Shown here: positions 1 through 7,966 of the stretch, piece by piece
Position numbering within the stretch: the stretch's first letter is position 1
How the letters are laid out: the number at the start of each line of letters is the position of its first letter
DNA from: G963663735 sp963663735
GTDB taxonomy: Bacteria; Acidobacteriota; UBA6911; RPQK01; JAPXNP01
Length of the DNA stretch: 64,000 nucleotides
Assembly: GCA_963663735.2 (NCBI GenBank)
Contig: CAXXHN010000002.1
Coordinates: forward strand, 682,001-746,000
Reading direction: 5' to 3'
Notes under the pieces: model-generated
Database searches by the model: none
The model's input: the letters and a program-made list of their open reading frames with translations, nothing else
What the model was told of the DNA's origin: nothing
Program-made: the position numbers and the translations under genes

Positions 1-61
1 ATATTACCAGGATGATCCAGGCGCAGTTATAAACATCGTTATTGCCTGGCAGGAAAAATAA
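1..61 (+). CDS. possible 3' end of an upstream gene (partial)
   Basis: From base 2 an open frame of 19 codons runs in from outside the window and stops with TAA at 59-61, about 80 bases before purA. It is too short to identify. It could be the tail of a co-oriented neighbour or chance. Confidence 0.25.
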   Translation, partial: YYQDDPGAVINIVIAWQEK

Positions 62-140
62 GCAATAGTCCAGAATTCTCTGTTGATGTTCCGGCAACTC
101 CGGGGCGAGGATCTTTTCAGAGCAGCTGGCAGGGAAAAAT

Positions 141-1451
141 ATGATGAAGAACGTGGTAGTTGTAGGTACACAGTGGGGCGACGAGGGTAAGGGCAAGATT
201 GTCGACCTTCTGACAGAAAAATTTGACGTTATTGCCAGGGCCCAGGGTGGACATAATGCCGGTCATACCGTCATCATCGGCCGGACCAAGTATATTCTTC
301 ATCTGATTCCATCAGGAATACTGCGATCAGGAAAGATCTGCGTTATCGGAAATGGGGTGGTGTTTGATCCTTTCGCTTTCCGGGAAGAACTGCTGGGGCT
401 TGCGGGAATTGATTACAAAGGCCGGTTGTTTATCAGTGACCGTTGCCATTTAATCATGCCCTATCACCGTGCAGTGGAAAAGGCAGAAGAATTCCTCCTG
501 GGGGAAAACCGGATTGGAACCACCAACCGTGGCATAGGCCCTGCCTATGAAGATAAAGTCGCCCGCAGGGGATTACGGATTGGGGACATGGGATGTCCCG
601 AGATTTTCAGGAAAAGGCTGGAAGAAGTTGTCCGATCCAAGAATCTGCTGTTAAAGGAGGTTTATAACAGTGAACCTCTTGATTCCGGGAAGATATACGA
701 TGATTATATGAGCCTGGCAGACCTGGTGTTACCGATGGTTACAGAAACATCGGAACTTCTGAACAGGCTGGACAAGGAAGGTAAACGGATCCTGTTTGAG
801 GGAGCCCAGGGAGCCCTGTTGGATATAGATCACGGTACCTATCCGTTCGTTACATCATCCAATTCCACTTCAGGTGGAGTCTGTACGGGAACAGGGATAG
901 GTCCTGCCCGGATAGACGGTGTGGTTGGTATCAGCAAGGCATACACCACCAGGGTTGGAGCCGGTCCATTTCCGACTGAATATGACGGAAGCCTCGGTGA
1001 AACTTTCCGCAGCATCGGTGATGAATATGGGGCTTCTACCGGAAGGCCCAGGAGATGCGGATGCTTTGATGCCGTGATTACCGGCTATTCCTGCAATGTG
1101 AACAGCGTCAGCACTCTGGTTATTACAAAACTGGATGTCCTTGACCAGCAGGAACAGATAGAAGTCTGTACCGGATACAGGTATAAGAATCAGATTCTGA
1201 AGACCTTGCCCATGCATTCCGAGGTACTGGAGAAAGTGGAGCCTGTAATTGAAACCTGGAAAGGCTGGAAAAAGCCTACTACCGGAATTCGTGAATATGG
1301 AGCTCTCCCAGCTGAAGCCCGCGATTACCTGAATCGTTTGAAAGACCTGCTTGAAACAGATATTTCGATTGTTTCAGTTGGCCCCGATCGTGATGATACT
1401 CTTTTTGTTGACGGCAGCCCCTATTCCGAAGCATTCAAAATGCGGGATTGA
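141..1451 (+). CDS. purA: adenylosuccinate synthetase
   Basis: This enzyme joins IMP and aspartate with GTP to give adenylosuccinate, the first committed step from IMP to AMP, in the cytoplasm. The N-terminus carries the family GTP-binding motif QWGDEGKGK (about residues 11-19). The IMP/active-site stretch GIGPAYEDKVARRG follows near residue 132, and the C-terminal GPDRDDT segment is present. Its 436 residues match the usual 425-440. An AGGG lies six bases before the first of two tandem ATG codons (141 and 144), so either could be used. A perfect hairpin just after the stop suggests a short transcript. Confidence 0.97.
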   Translation: MMKNVVVVGTQWGDEGKGKIVDLLTEKFDVIARAQGGHNAGHTVIIGRTKYILHLIPSGILRSGKICVIGNGVVFDPFAFREELLGLAGIDYKGRLFISDRCHLIMPYHRAVEKAEEFLLGENRIGTTNRGIGPAYEDKVARRGLRIGDMGCPEIFRKRLEEVVRSKNLLLKEVYNSEPLDSGKIYDDYMSLADLVLPMVTETSELLNRLDKEGKRILFEGAQGALLDIDHGTYPFVTSSNSTSGGVCTGTGIGPARIDGVVGISKAYTTRVGAGPFPTEYDGSLGETFRSIGDEYGASTGRPRRCGCFDAVITGYSCNVNSVSTLVITKLDVLDQQEQIEVCTGYRYKNQILKTLPMHSEVLEKVEPVIETWKGWKKPTTGIREYGALPAEARDYLNRLKDLLETDISIVSVGPDRDDTLFVDGSPYSEAFKMRD

Positions 1452-1484
1452 ATGTCGCGTATGAAAACGGCAGCTTAAAGTACT

Positions 1485-1509
1485 GAAAGGCGGATTCAAT
1501 CCGCCTTTC
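1485..1509 (+). terminator. hairpin terminator after purA
   Basis: A perfect 11-bp stem (1485-1495 with 1499-1509) closes on a 3-base loop 33 bases after the purA stop. Only a short T tract follows, so termination is likely but not certain. Confidence 0.6.
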
Positions 1510-1968
1510 TCGCCAGCAGACTGCTCCGTTGATGAGTATATTTCCCCTCTGGGTGCATAAAACCCAGTTCAACTCCTGCCTGAAGCCGCTAATCTTCGCA
1601 GTAAGCCTCATGTCCTCTGTATTCGTTTCGCTGGAAAAATCATATTTGTAACCCCCGAAACTGGAAAACCACATACACTTCTGTCAGCAAGCGGTATGGA
1701 GATACCTGATTCTTTTGCTTTTAGTGTCGAAGGCGCAGTTTCAGGAACCTGGGCTTCTCCGTTTATCCTATTAATAAATAATAATTATATTCCTCTTCCT
1801 GAGTGAAACCTAAATAAGGCATTCAGCATATATAAGAACAGTTTTAAGTTACCCTGAGAAACAGGTTGACAGGCAGTTCTTAAAGCGAAACCTATTGTAC
1901 CAAGTGTACAGCGCGAATTTATTAATTAGGACAAACGGAAAAACCTGAACATACAACGGAGGACGCAA
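1510..1968. other. gene-poor gap with a possible decayed minus-strand coding remnant
   Basis: No intact gene is seen between purA and the superoxide dismutase. On the minus strand, two adjacent stretches (about 1790-1660, then 1660-1500) read as fairly natural protein but in different frames, as if one gene had suffered a frameshift. I cannot name a family, and the first stretch is preceded at once by a stop. The rest is AT-rich leader of the downstream gene. Confidence 0.3.
1896..1910 (+). promoter_or_regulatory. short palindrome upstream of superoxide dismutase
   Basis: The inverted repeat TGTAC-N5-GTACA lies about 60 bases before the start codon, in a leader that also contains TTGACA at 1865-1870. 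It could be an operator for a stress regulator. No matching -10 box at normal spacing was found, so this is only a candidate. Confidence 0.3.
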
Positions 1969-2583
1969 ATGTTTACAAAATTAGTTGACCTGCCATACAA
2001 ATATGACGCACTTGAACCTTATATAGATGCCAAAACCATGGAGATCCACCATTCTCGCCACCACAATGCCTACGTGACAAACCTGAATAATGCAGTGGAG
2101 CCTTTTACCGAACTGGATGGAAAAAGCCTTGATGAGCTCCTTTCCAACAATCTCAGTGCGGTTCCTGAATCGATAAGGACCGCGGTCAGGAATCATGGCG
2201 GAGGAGTATGGAACCATAACCTTTTCTGGAACACGATGTCCCCATCCGGGGGCGGCGAGCCAGTAGGGAAGGTTGCTGAAGGAATAACCAGGAAATTTGG
2301 AACTTTTCAGGCATTCAAAGATCAGTTGAATAAGGCGGCTTTGACCCAGTTCGGATCAGGATGGGCTTGGCTGGTACTGGCGAAAGGAGGCGGGCTGGAA
2401 GTTCTTTCAACCCCGAACCAGGACACCCCCCTTTCGGCCGGGCATTTTCCCTTGCTTAACCTGGATGTATGGGAACATGCCTATTATTTGAAATACCAGA
2501 ACAAGAGGAATGACTATATTTCGGCCTGGTGGAATGTCATCAACTGGAAAGCAGTAGAAGATCTTTATCTTTCAGCCAGGTAA
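1969..2583 (+). CDS. sodA: superoxide dismutase (Mn/Fe family)
   Basis: The enzyme dismutates superoxide to oxygen and hydrogen peroxide. It has no signal peptide and should be cytoplasmic. Metal ligands are visible as the first His in IHHSRHH (about residue 27), the His in WNHNLFW (about 81) and Asp/His in DVWEHAYY (about 165-169). The GGGVWNH and NQDTPL segments resemble the Mn branch more than classic Fe enzymes. The 204 residues fit the family. The start has a strong GGAGG seven bases upstream. It stands alone, convergent with a DMT transporter gene. Confidence 0.96.
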   Translation: MFTKLVDLPYKYDALEPYIDAKTMEIHHSRHHNAYVTNLNNAVEPFTELDGKSLDELLSNNLSAVPESIRTAVRNHGGGVWNHNLFWNTMSPSGGGEPVGKVAEGITRKFGTFQAFKDQLNKAALTQFGSGWAWLVLAKGGGLEVLSTPNQDTPLSAGHFPLLNLDVWEHAYYLKYQNKRNDYISAWWNVINWKAVEDLYLSAR

Positions 2584-2607
2584 TCTTTTTTATTATTGAT
2601 TGTGGGG

Positions 2608-2626
2608 CGCGGGCTACCTGCCCGCG
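2608..2626. terminator. GC-rich hairpin between convergent genes
   Basis: A perfect 7-bp stem CGCGGGC/GCCCGCG with a 5-base loop sits just after the superoxide dismutase stop and before the end of the convergent transporter gene. There is no T run on the plus side. Confidence 0.4.
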
Positions 2627-2700
2627 TTCCAGGTTTGACCCTGGTGAGGAACCGGCAGGGATGATTCGGGCAGCCCGTGCCCATTATAATCCTCAACTAT

Positions 2701-3663
2701 TTAATCCGGCAGTGTCAGTTTTACCTCATCCAGATCCTTGATCCTGGCCCTGCTCCCCAGCGCAACAAGCACTGAACCGACCACAACAGCCGCGGCACTG
2801 ACTCCCTGTATCCAGGTGATGTCAGGATTCGCTCCCATGTCCAGGTAGTCCCCCAAAAGGATTATTTTGGTGAAAACTATTGTGAAAATTGGCGCGAGAG
2901 CTATCACCGCGCTTACCCGGGACGCATCCCAGAGATTCAGGGCTTCGGCAAAACATCCGTAGGCGATAAAAGTATTGAGGCAGGCAAAGACCAGGAACCC
3001 AATCTGCACCGGAGTAAGGACTGATACAGTAACAGGGTCTGAAACCGGAAGGACTAAAACTGAAGCTGCAAGGTATAACACGGCCAGGATCTGGTCTGAT
3101 GAGAAATCCCGGAGTGAAGCCTTTTGGGCGAGGGCATAGGCCATCCAGGAAAACGCGGCCAGAATTATGAAGATACTCCCCCTGTAAAAATCTCCCCGCC
3201 ATTCTGAAACCATTGTTAAGAGGCGGTCCCTGAAGAAAAGCAGCAGGCCTCCAAAAAGAACGGCAATCCCTATCCATTGCACTCCCCGTATGGATTCCTT
3301 AAAAACTATGATCCCTCCAAGAAACAGCAGCATTGGTGCCAGCTGTATCAGTATCTGGGCGGTGTTTGGAGAAACATAATCCAGTCCTTTAAGGTAAAGG
3401 ACGTAATTACCTGCCAGGCCTAATGAAGCAACCGATAGCAGTATTATGTTTCTCCTGCTGAATTTCTGAATTGAGGGGATTCTTTTCTTGTAGAGGAGGT
3501 ACAAGCCGATCATGCCCAGGGAAGCCGCGAATCGGAACCAGGTTAAGGTGAATGGATCCATCGATTTCAAAAGCACCTTCATCGCGATAGGCAACAGGCC
3601 CCACATAAGTGCGGTCGTCATCGCCAGCAAAAAACCAAGTTTCCAGTTTCCAGTCGATTTCAT
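2701..3663 (-). CDS. DMT-superfamily (EamA) transporter
   Basis: This is an inner-membrane protein of 320 residues with about ten hydrophobic helices. They form the two tandem five-helix EamA repeats of the drug/metabolite transporter superfamily (roughly residues 8-146 and 160-303). The pattern of ALMWGLLPIAMK in helix 1 and FAACLNTFIAYGCF in the second half is typical. Members export amino acids, nucleobases or other metabolites; the substrate cannot be told here. The tail is short and charged (KDLDEVKLTLPD). It is a single-gene unit between convergent and divergent neighbours. Confidence 0.9.
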   Translation of the reverse strand: MKSTGNWKLGFLLAMTTALMWGLLPIAMKVLLKSMDPFTLTWFRFAASLGMIGLYLLYKKRIPSIQKFSRRNIILLSVASLGLAGNYVLYLKGLDYVSPNTAQILIQLAPMLLFLGGIIVFKESIRGVQWIGIAVLFGGLLLFFRDRLLTMVSEWRGDFYRGSIFIILAAFSWMAYALAQKASLRDFSSDQILAVLYLAASVLVLPVSDPVTVSVLTPVQIGFLVFACLNTFIAYGCFAEALNLWDASRVSAVIALAPIFTIVFTKIILLGDYLDMGANPDITWIQGVSAAAVVVGSVLVALGSRARIKDLDEVKLTLPD

Positions 3664-3938
3664 TAATTTAAGTCTTCCAGGAAAGATCCATTACATAAGG
3701 GAGAAACGTCAGACGAAGCCGACGGCATTTAAAGGTAGTTCTTTTAATGTATGAATTCAAGTTAGAGACACTTTTAAAATCTTCCTGTATTGTCCTGTAA
3801 TAACCTTCCTTGCCACTCGATAATTGCTTGCACCGGGATCACCCGGTTCAGTCAGGGCGCGATTCCATTCCCGGAGCCACTGATTTGCACCTCATACAGA
3901 GTAGCGTCTATCATGTTCGGAAATAGAAAGGATATAAC

Positions 3939-4793
3939 ATGAAGACCTGTTTGGAGTGCATCCCCTGTTTTGGGAAGCAGATAGTTGAAGTAGCCGGAAT
4001 GCTGGAAGGGGATGAAAAAAAGCAGAGAGAGGCAGTCAGGGGAATGATGGCAGCCTTTGCGGATTTTGACCTTGATGATTCCCCGCCTTTATTTGCCCAG
4101 CGGCTATCCAGGATAGCCAGGCCGTACCTGGAAGGAAGGGACCCTTTTCATGATATCAAGGAGCGCTTCAATAATCTGGCAATGCACATTCTTCCCGGTC
4201 TTGAGATTAGAGTGAAGGAAGCACCCGATCCATTCGGACTGGCCGCCCGGCTCTGTATTGTCGGGAATGTCATCGATTCAGGAGTGGTGTCCTACAAACT
4301 GGAAGAGGATGCGGTGACTGAGGAGATTATGAATGCTTCAGAGGAGGAGCTTTTTGGCGATATAGAACCGTTGCGGGAGAGCTTTCTCAATGCCAATAAG
4401 ATACTGTGGCTTGCTGACAATGCCGGAGAGATTGTACTGGACCAGTTGCTTCTCTCTTTTGTTGATCCGGGGCGCGTAACTATTGCGGTGAGGGGAATGC
4501 CCATATTAAACGATGCCACCCTTTCTGATGCCCGGGAAATCGGCCTCACTTCAATGTACCGGGTAATTGAAAACGGGTCTGACGCTCCAGGGACAATCCT
4601 GGAAGACTGCAGCCATGAATTCAGGAAGGCTTTTGATGAAGCGGACCTGATAATTTCAAAAGGGCAGGGGAATTATGAGACGCTTTCTTCTTTCTCTGAT
4701 GACCGGATTTTTTATCTATTGAAGGCAAAATGCCCGATTATTGCCAGGGACCTCAACTGTGACATCGGCAGGCTTGTTATTCAGAAGCGTTAA
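3939..4793 (+). CDS. DUF89 / ARMT1-like damage-control phosphatase family protein
   Basis: The 284-residue protein opens with the CLECIPCFGKQ segment characteristic of prokaryotic DUF89 proteins, keeps the LADNAGEIVLDQLLL block near residue 155, and has the SKGQGNYETL motif near residue 243. In DUF89 enzymes the Asn/Asp of the former and the Asp/Lys region of the latter bind metal and phosphate. Characterised relatives are metal-dependent phosphatases of damaged phosphometabolites. The precise substrate is unknown. AAAGGA precedes the ATG by seven bases. It is monocistronic, with a hairpin directly after the stop. Confidence 0.88.
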   Translation: MKTCLECIPCFGKQIVEVAGMLEGDEKKQREAVRGMMAAFADFDLDDSPPLFAQRLSRIARPYLEGRDPFHDIKERFNNLAMHILPGLEIRVKEAPDPFGLAARLCIVGNVIDSGVVSYKLEEDAVTEEIMNASEEELFGDIEPLRESFLNANKILWLADNAGEIVLDQLLLSFVDPGRVTIAVRGMPILNDATLSDAREIGLTSMYRVIENGSDAPGTILEDCSHEFRKAFDEADLIISKGQGNYETLSSFSDDRIFYLLKAKCPIIARDLNCDIGRLVIQKR

Positions 4794-4803
4794 GGACTGT
4801 TTT

Positions 4804-4836
4804 CCAGGCGAAGCCTGGCCTTTCTCCAGATTTTTT
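4804..4836 (+). terminator. terminator after the DUF89 gene
   Basis: CCAGGC-GAA-GCCTGG forms a six-bp hairpin 10 bases after the stop, and a run of six T ends the stretch after a 13-base spacer. The spacer is longer than ideal. Confidence 0.45.
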
Positions 4837-4876
4837 AAAAAAAAGTGGCGCTGAGGGAGGTAGTTCAGCGCCACTT
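4835..4876 (-). terminator. strong intrinsic terminator for leftward transcripts
   Basis: A perfect 12-bp stem (4843-4854 with 4865-4876) is followed on the minus strand by eight T. It lies about 260 bases beyond the yqeY stop and also separates the convergent DUF89 gene. Confidence 0.7.
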
Positions 4877-5137
4877 AATCAGGAATCAATGTCACTTGGA
4901 GAACAAATGACTTTCGCTTGGTTACAAATATTAAGACGATAAAAAGTTCCTTAAAGTTTAATTATTTGCAAATGTTTCTGAAAATGTAGGTAAAAACATT
5001 CTTGGCAGACTGATTTGTGAAACTGCTATTCAATGGCTCATTTCTGAACAGTTTTTTTCTCCGGCCTAAAAACGGGCTGGAGCAGCCGGCCTGATTCGTT
5101 TTTCAAATGAAATGAAATGCTTGGGATTCCCCGGGTT
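4877..5137. other. AT-rich spacer, no gene seen
   Basis: Between the terminator and the end of yqeY the sequence is AT-rich with many stops in all frames. I see no RNA or protein signature. It would form a long untranslated tail of the yqeY transcript. Confidence 0.5.
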
Positions 5138-5599
5138 TCATCCCAGTTTGGACCTGACCGCTTCATTTACCATTTTCCCATCTGCGGCGCCTTTCAGCTT
5201 TGGCATCAGTTCCTTCATTACCTTCCCGATATCCTGCATGGATGACGCTCCGGTTGCAGCTATGGCCGCTTCGACAAGTTTATCCACTTCTTCACGGGAA
5301 AGCTGTTGGGGAAGATAGCGGTTGAGGATTTCAAGTTCCTTTTTCTCCTGATCTGCCAGGTCGATTCGACCTGCATCTGTGTAAGCATCTATGGACTGCT
5401 TCCTCTGCTTGGCATAACTGGATATGACGCCCAGGGTTTCCTCATCAGCAAGCTGGTAGTCTTTTCCTTTTTTGACCCGGAGCTGCACTTCAAGTTCCAG
5501 GATTCTTGACTTGATCATTCTCAGGACGCCGAGGGTGTCCTTGTCATGTTTTTTGAGCGCGGTTGTGGCATCTGCGGATATTTTTTCTTTTAAGCTCAT
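5138..5599 (-). CDS. yqeY: GatB/YqeY domain protein
   Basis: The 153-residue protein matches the full-length YqeY family: a helical N-terminal half (KEKISADATTALKKHDKDTLGVLRMI pattern) and a small C-terminal helical domain like the tail of GatB (VDKLVEAAIAATGASSMQDIGKVMK). GatB tail domains contact tRNA in the Glu/Asp-tRNA amidotransferase. The role of the free-standing protein is not established. Length is normal (about 150). It is divergent from the HAD gene at 5746. Confidence 0.92.
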   Translation of the reverse strand: MSLKEKISADATTALKKHDKDTLGVLRMIKSRILELEVQLRVKKGKDYQLADEETLGVISSYAKQRKQSIDAYTDAGRIDLADQEKKELEILNRYLPQQLSREEVDKLVEAAIAATGASSMQDIGKVMKELMPKLKGAADGKMVNEAVRSKLG

Positions 5600-5745
5600 A
5601 ATTGAGAATTATGGTGATTCGGAAGGAGGAATACAAGGGGCTTTACTTCAAGCCGCCAACTTCAAGGTCATATATGATCGGATAATGGTGGATTGGTGAA
5701 TCGCAGGCATTGAACCCGCCTGCCTGTTATAATCAGGATCAAGAC

Positions 5746-6399
5746 ATGATACAGATATGCACTGATTTTGACGGAACCATAACTACCAGGGACACCATTG
5801 TTTTTGTGACCGAAAAATTCGGAGCCGGAGAGGATTTCCGGATCCGGATAGTTAACGATATTAAAACTGGTAAAATTTCAGTGTTCCAGGGAATACGGAT
5901 GGAGCTGGAAACCGTAAAAGTATCCTGGGAGGAAGCAGTTGAAACGTTGAAGGCCAATGTATTCCTGGACCCTGGCTTCGAAGACTTTGTTGAGTGGAGC
6001 AAAAATGAAGCCTGTCCCATGACCATACTAAGTTCAGGAATGACTCCTGTGGTTGAACTATATACCGGTCATCTTGGCATTCCTATCTATGCCCACAAGC
6101 TGGAAGTCTCTCCTGAGGGATGGAATTTTAAAGTAATTGAAGAACACCGCAAGGAGTTGATCCTGGAGGCCATCCGCAAAAAGGGGCCGGTAGTCTACAT
6201 AGGGGACGGGACTTCTGACCTGGCTGCCATTCCCTATGCAGAACTTCTTTTTGCCCGGAGGGGACGATACCTTGAAGCATACTGCCGGGATAACAATATC
6301 CCCAATATTCCCTTTTCAGATTTTAATGAAGTGAAATTAATGCTGATGGAGTGGCTTGATAACCGGAATCATAAATGCATCTCGGGAAACTTGAAGTAA
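5746..6399 (+). CDS. HAD-family phosphatase, MtnX/SerB-like
   Basis: The soluble 217-residue protein shows HAD motif I as DFDGTIT (residues 6-12), motif II in TILSSGM (about 98-104) and motif IV as YIGDGTSDLAA (about 160-170). The layout resembles MtnX, the methylthiopentenyl phosphate phosphatase of methionine salvage, and SerB-like enzymes. No other salvage gene is nearby, so the substrate stays open. The ATG at 5746 is chosen over an upstream TTG at 5710 because AGGA lies seven bases before it and motif I then sits at the normal distance from the start. Confidence 0.85.
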   Translation: MIQICTDFDGTITTRDTIVFVTEKFGAGEDFRIRIVNDIKTGKISVFQGIRMELETVKVSWEEAVETLKANVFLDPGFEDFVEWSKNEACPMTILSSGMTPVVELYTGHLGIPIYAHKLEVSPEGWNFKVIEEHRKELILEAIRKKGPVVYIGDGTSDLAAIPYAELLFARRGRYLEAYCRDNNIPNIPFSDFNEVKLMLMEWLDNRNHKCISGNLK

Positions 6400-6402
6400 A
6401 TA

Positions 6403-6429
6403 AGGGGTGCTGTCAGTGACAACACCCCT
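6403..6429. terminator. bidirectional hairpin between convergent genes
   Basis: A 13-bp stem with one mismatch (6403-6415 with 6417-6429) lies between the HAD phosphatase and the PIG-L gene, both of which end here. Confidence 0.6.
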
Positions 6430-6466
6430 GTCTTTATCACATTGAGAATTTATTAACAAACTGTCT

Positions 6467-7357
6467 TTAATCAAAAAACGGGAAAAGCTCTTTAAGCTCT
6501 TCTTTGCTTGGCCTTCTCCCGTATTCTGAAACCTGTAATGCTTCGACAAACTTAACCTGCGAAGCCTTTTCCTTACCGTAAAACTCTACAAGTTTCTCCA
6601 TCTCTGCATCAGAGATACTGTTATGGCGTACTCTTGATTTAGCTAGCCATGCCCGGCGGGCGGCATCGCCCTCAGGAACCTCTTCCAACCTGTTGGCGTT
6701 GTATGGAAGCCATTCATACATCTGGGATGTATGGCAGTGATACATATCGATTTTCTTTTCTATTTCACTGGTGATATCTACAACCACGTCAGGAATAAAA
6801 GGCGTTGGAACAGAAAATCTGTCCGGGCTGTACATGAATACTGGATTTTTTCTCAGGTGGGGTGTATTGGCTACAATGTTCGGAACAGTGACCATGTAGG
6901 CGGCATCCCTGACCAGGAGTCCGGTATTGCGGTGATCAGGGTGGTAGTCGTTGGGCCGGTGAGAAATGACAATGTCGGCATTCCATTCCCGGATCAGCCT
7001 GATGACCATTTCCCTGTTTTCCAGGGTAGGCATCAACTTACCATCGTCAACGTCGCACACGATGTATTTGGCGCCGATGACAGCCCCGGAACACTGGGCT
7101 TCCTTATATCTTCTCTGGGCCAGCGGACCACCGCCTTCCTTGTAATGGCCGCCATTGCCATTAGTGAGAGATACCAGGCAGACGTTATGCCCCTGCTGTA
7201 TAAACTTGGACATGGTTCCGCCCATTTCTTCAGGATCATCAGGGTGGGCCCCGAATACGATAATATTAAGTTTTTTGTCCGCGGCCAGACCTGTTCCTGA
7301 AGCAACAAAAAATAGTAAGAAGAGAGCAATAATAATTTTAGTTGGTGTTAATTTCAT
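6467..7357 (-). CDS. secreted PIG-L (LmbE) family deacetylase
   Basis: This is a zinc-dependent N-deacetylase of the PIG-L/LmbE family, 296 residues. A clear signal peptide ends at GTGLAA-DKK (about residue 26), so it acts in the periplasm or outside. Zinc ligands lie in FGAHPDDPEE (about residue 37) and in SHRPNDYHPDHR (about 131-142). Characterised relatives deacetylate GlcNAc-type sugars or bacillithiol/mycothiol precursors; here the export suggests a sugar or glycolipid substrate. Translation probably starts at the ATG at 7357; a TTG three codons earlier is possible. A gutted copy of the same gene lies directly upstream. Confidence 0.88.
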   Translation of the reverse strand: MKLTPTKIIIALFLLFFVASGTGLAADKKLNIIVFGAHPDDPEEMGGTMSKFIQQGHNVCLVSLTNGNGGHYKEGGGPLAQRRYKEAQCSGAVIGAKYIVCDVDDGKLMPTLENREMVIRLIREWNADIVISHRPNDYHPDHRNTGLLVRDAAYMVTVPNIVANTPHLRKNPVFMYSPDRFSVPTPFIPDVVVDITSEIEKKIDMYHCHTSQMYEWLPYNANRLEEVPEGDAARRAWLAKSRVRHNSISDAEMEKLVEFYGKEKASQVKFVEALQVSEYGRRPSKEELKELFPFFD

Positions 7358-7408
7358 AATAACCAAAATTAGCAGAGAGTCATGTTTCCGTCTATAGCTG
7401 CCAGATAA

Positions 7409-7630
7409 TTATTTTTCGGCCTGGTTAAAAAATGGAAAGAGTTCCATCAGCTCTTCCTTTCCCGGCTTCCTTTCGTATTCTGAAACCTGAAGCGCCTCCA
7501 CATACTCGATATTGGCTGACTTTTCCTTGCCGTACAATTCTTCAAGCTTGTCCGCGGCAATCCCCAGGCCTGATCCAAGCATAATCATTAAGAAGAAGCC
7601 GATAATAATTCTAACTGGGTTTGTTTTCAT
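7409..7630 (-). pseudogene. internally deleted PIG-L paralog: leader plus C-terminal tail only
   Basis: The 73-residue frame starts with a signal peptide nearly parallel to that of the downstream PIG-L gene (IIIGFFLMIMLGSGLGIAADK against IIIALFLLFFVASGTGLAADK). It then jumps straight to a match of its last 40 residues, EALQVSEYERKPGKEEL against EALQVSEYGRRPSKEEL, both ending in LFPFF. The whole zinc-binding core is absent and the reading frame is kept. It may be a pseudogene after tandem duplication and in-frame deletion, or a retained small secreted protein. It lies 51 bases upstream of the intact gene on the same strand. Confidence 0.8.
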
Positions 7631-7966
7631 AATGATGAGAATGATAGAAGGGTTTTTGCAGCCGATATATCAGTGTGACAATTATTTAATTGTTTTTGCA
7701 GTAGCTGCAGAAAATAAATATAGTTAAGTGATCCTTCAGTTAAGATAGTACAGGTATTGAACCGAATGGAGGGGGATCGATTGAATCCATCCGGCCGGTA
7801 AAAAATGAAGCTGGAAAATCAGGTACAATATCAGGGATTAAACCAGATTGTACCCGTGTATCCGGGGAGGCATATGGTTATCTGAACAGTATAATAATGT
7901 GACGGATCAGGAATCCAGGGCTGCTCTGGAGGTTTGAATAATATTTCTGGGAAATGGAGTTTTAAA
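7631..7966. other. divergent intergenic region with candidate promoter
   Basis: This 336-base spacer separates the PIG-L pair from gnd. TATAAT at 7890-7895 lies 71 bases before the gnd start, but no good -35 box sits at 16-18 bases. No gene or RNA is recognised. Confidence 0.35.

Noticed and set aside
870..1217. Minus-strand frame inside purA
   Set aside because: Antisense to a complete housekeeping enzyme with no independent support.
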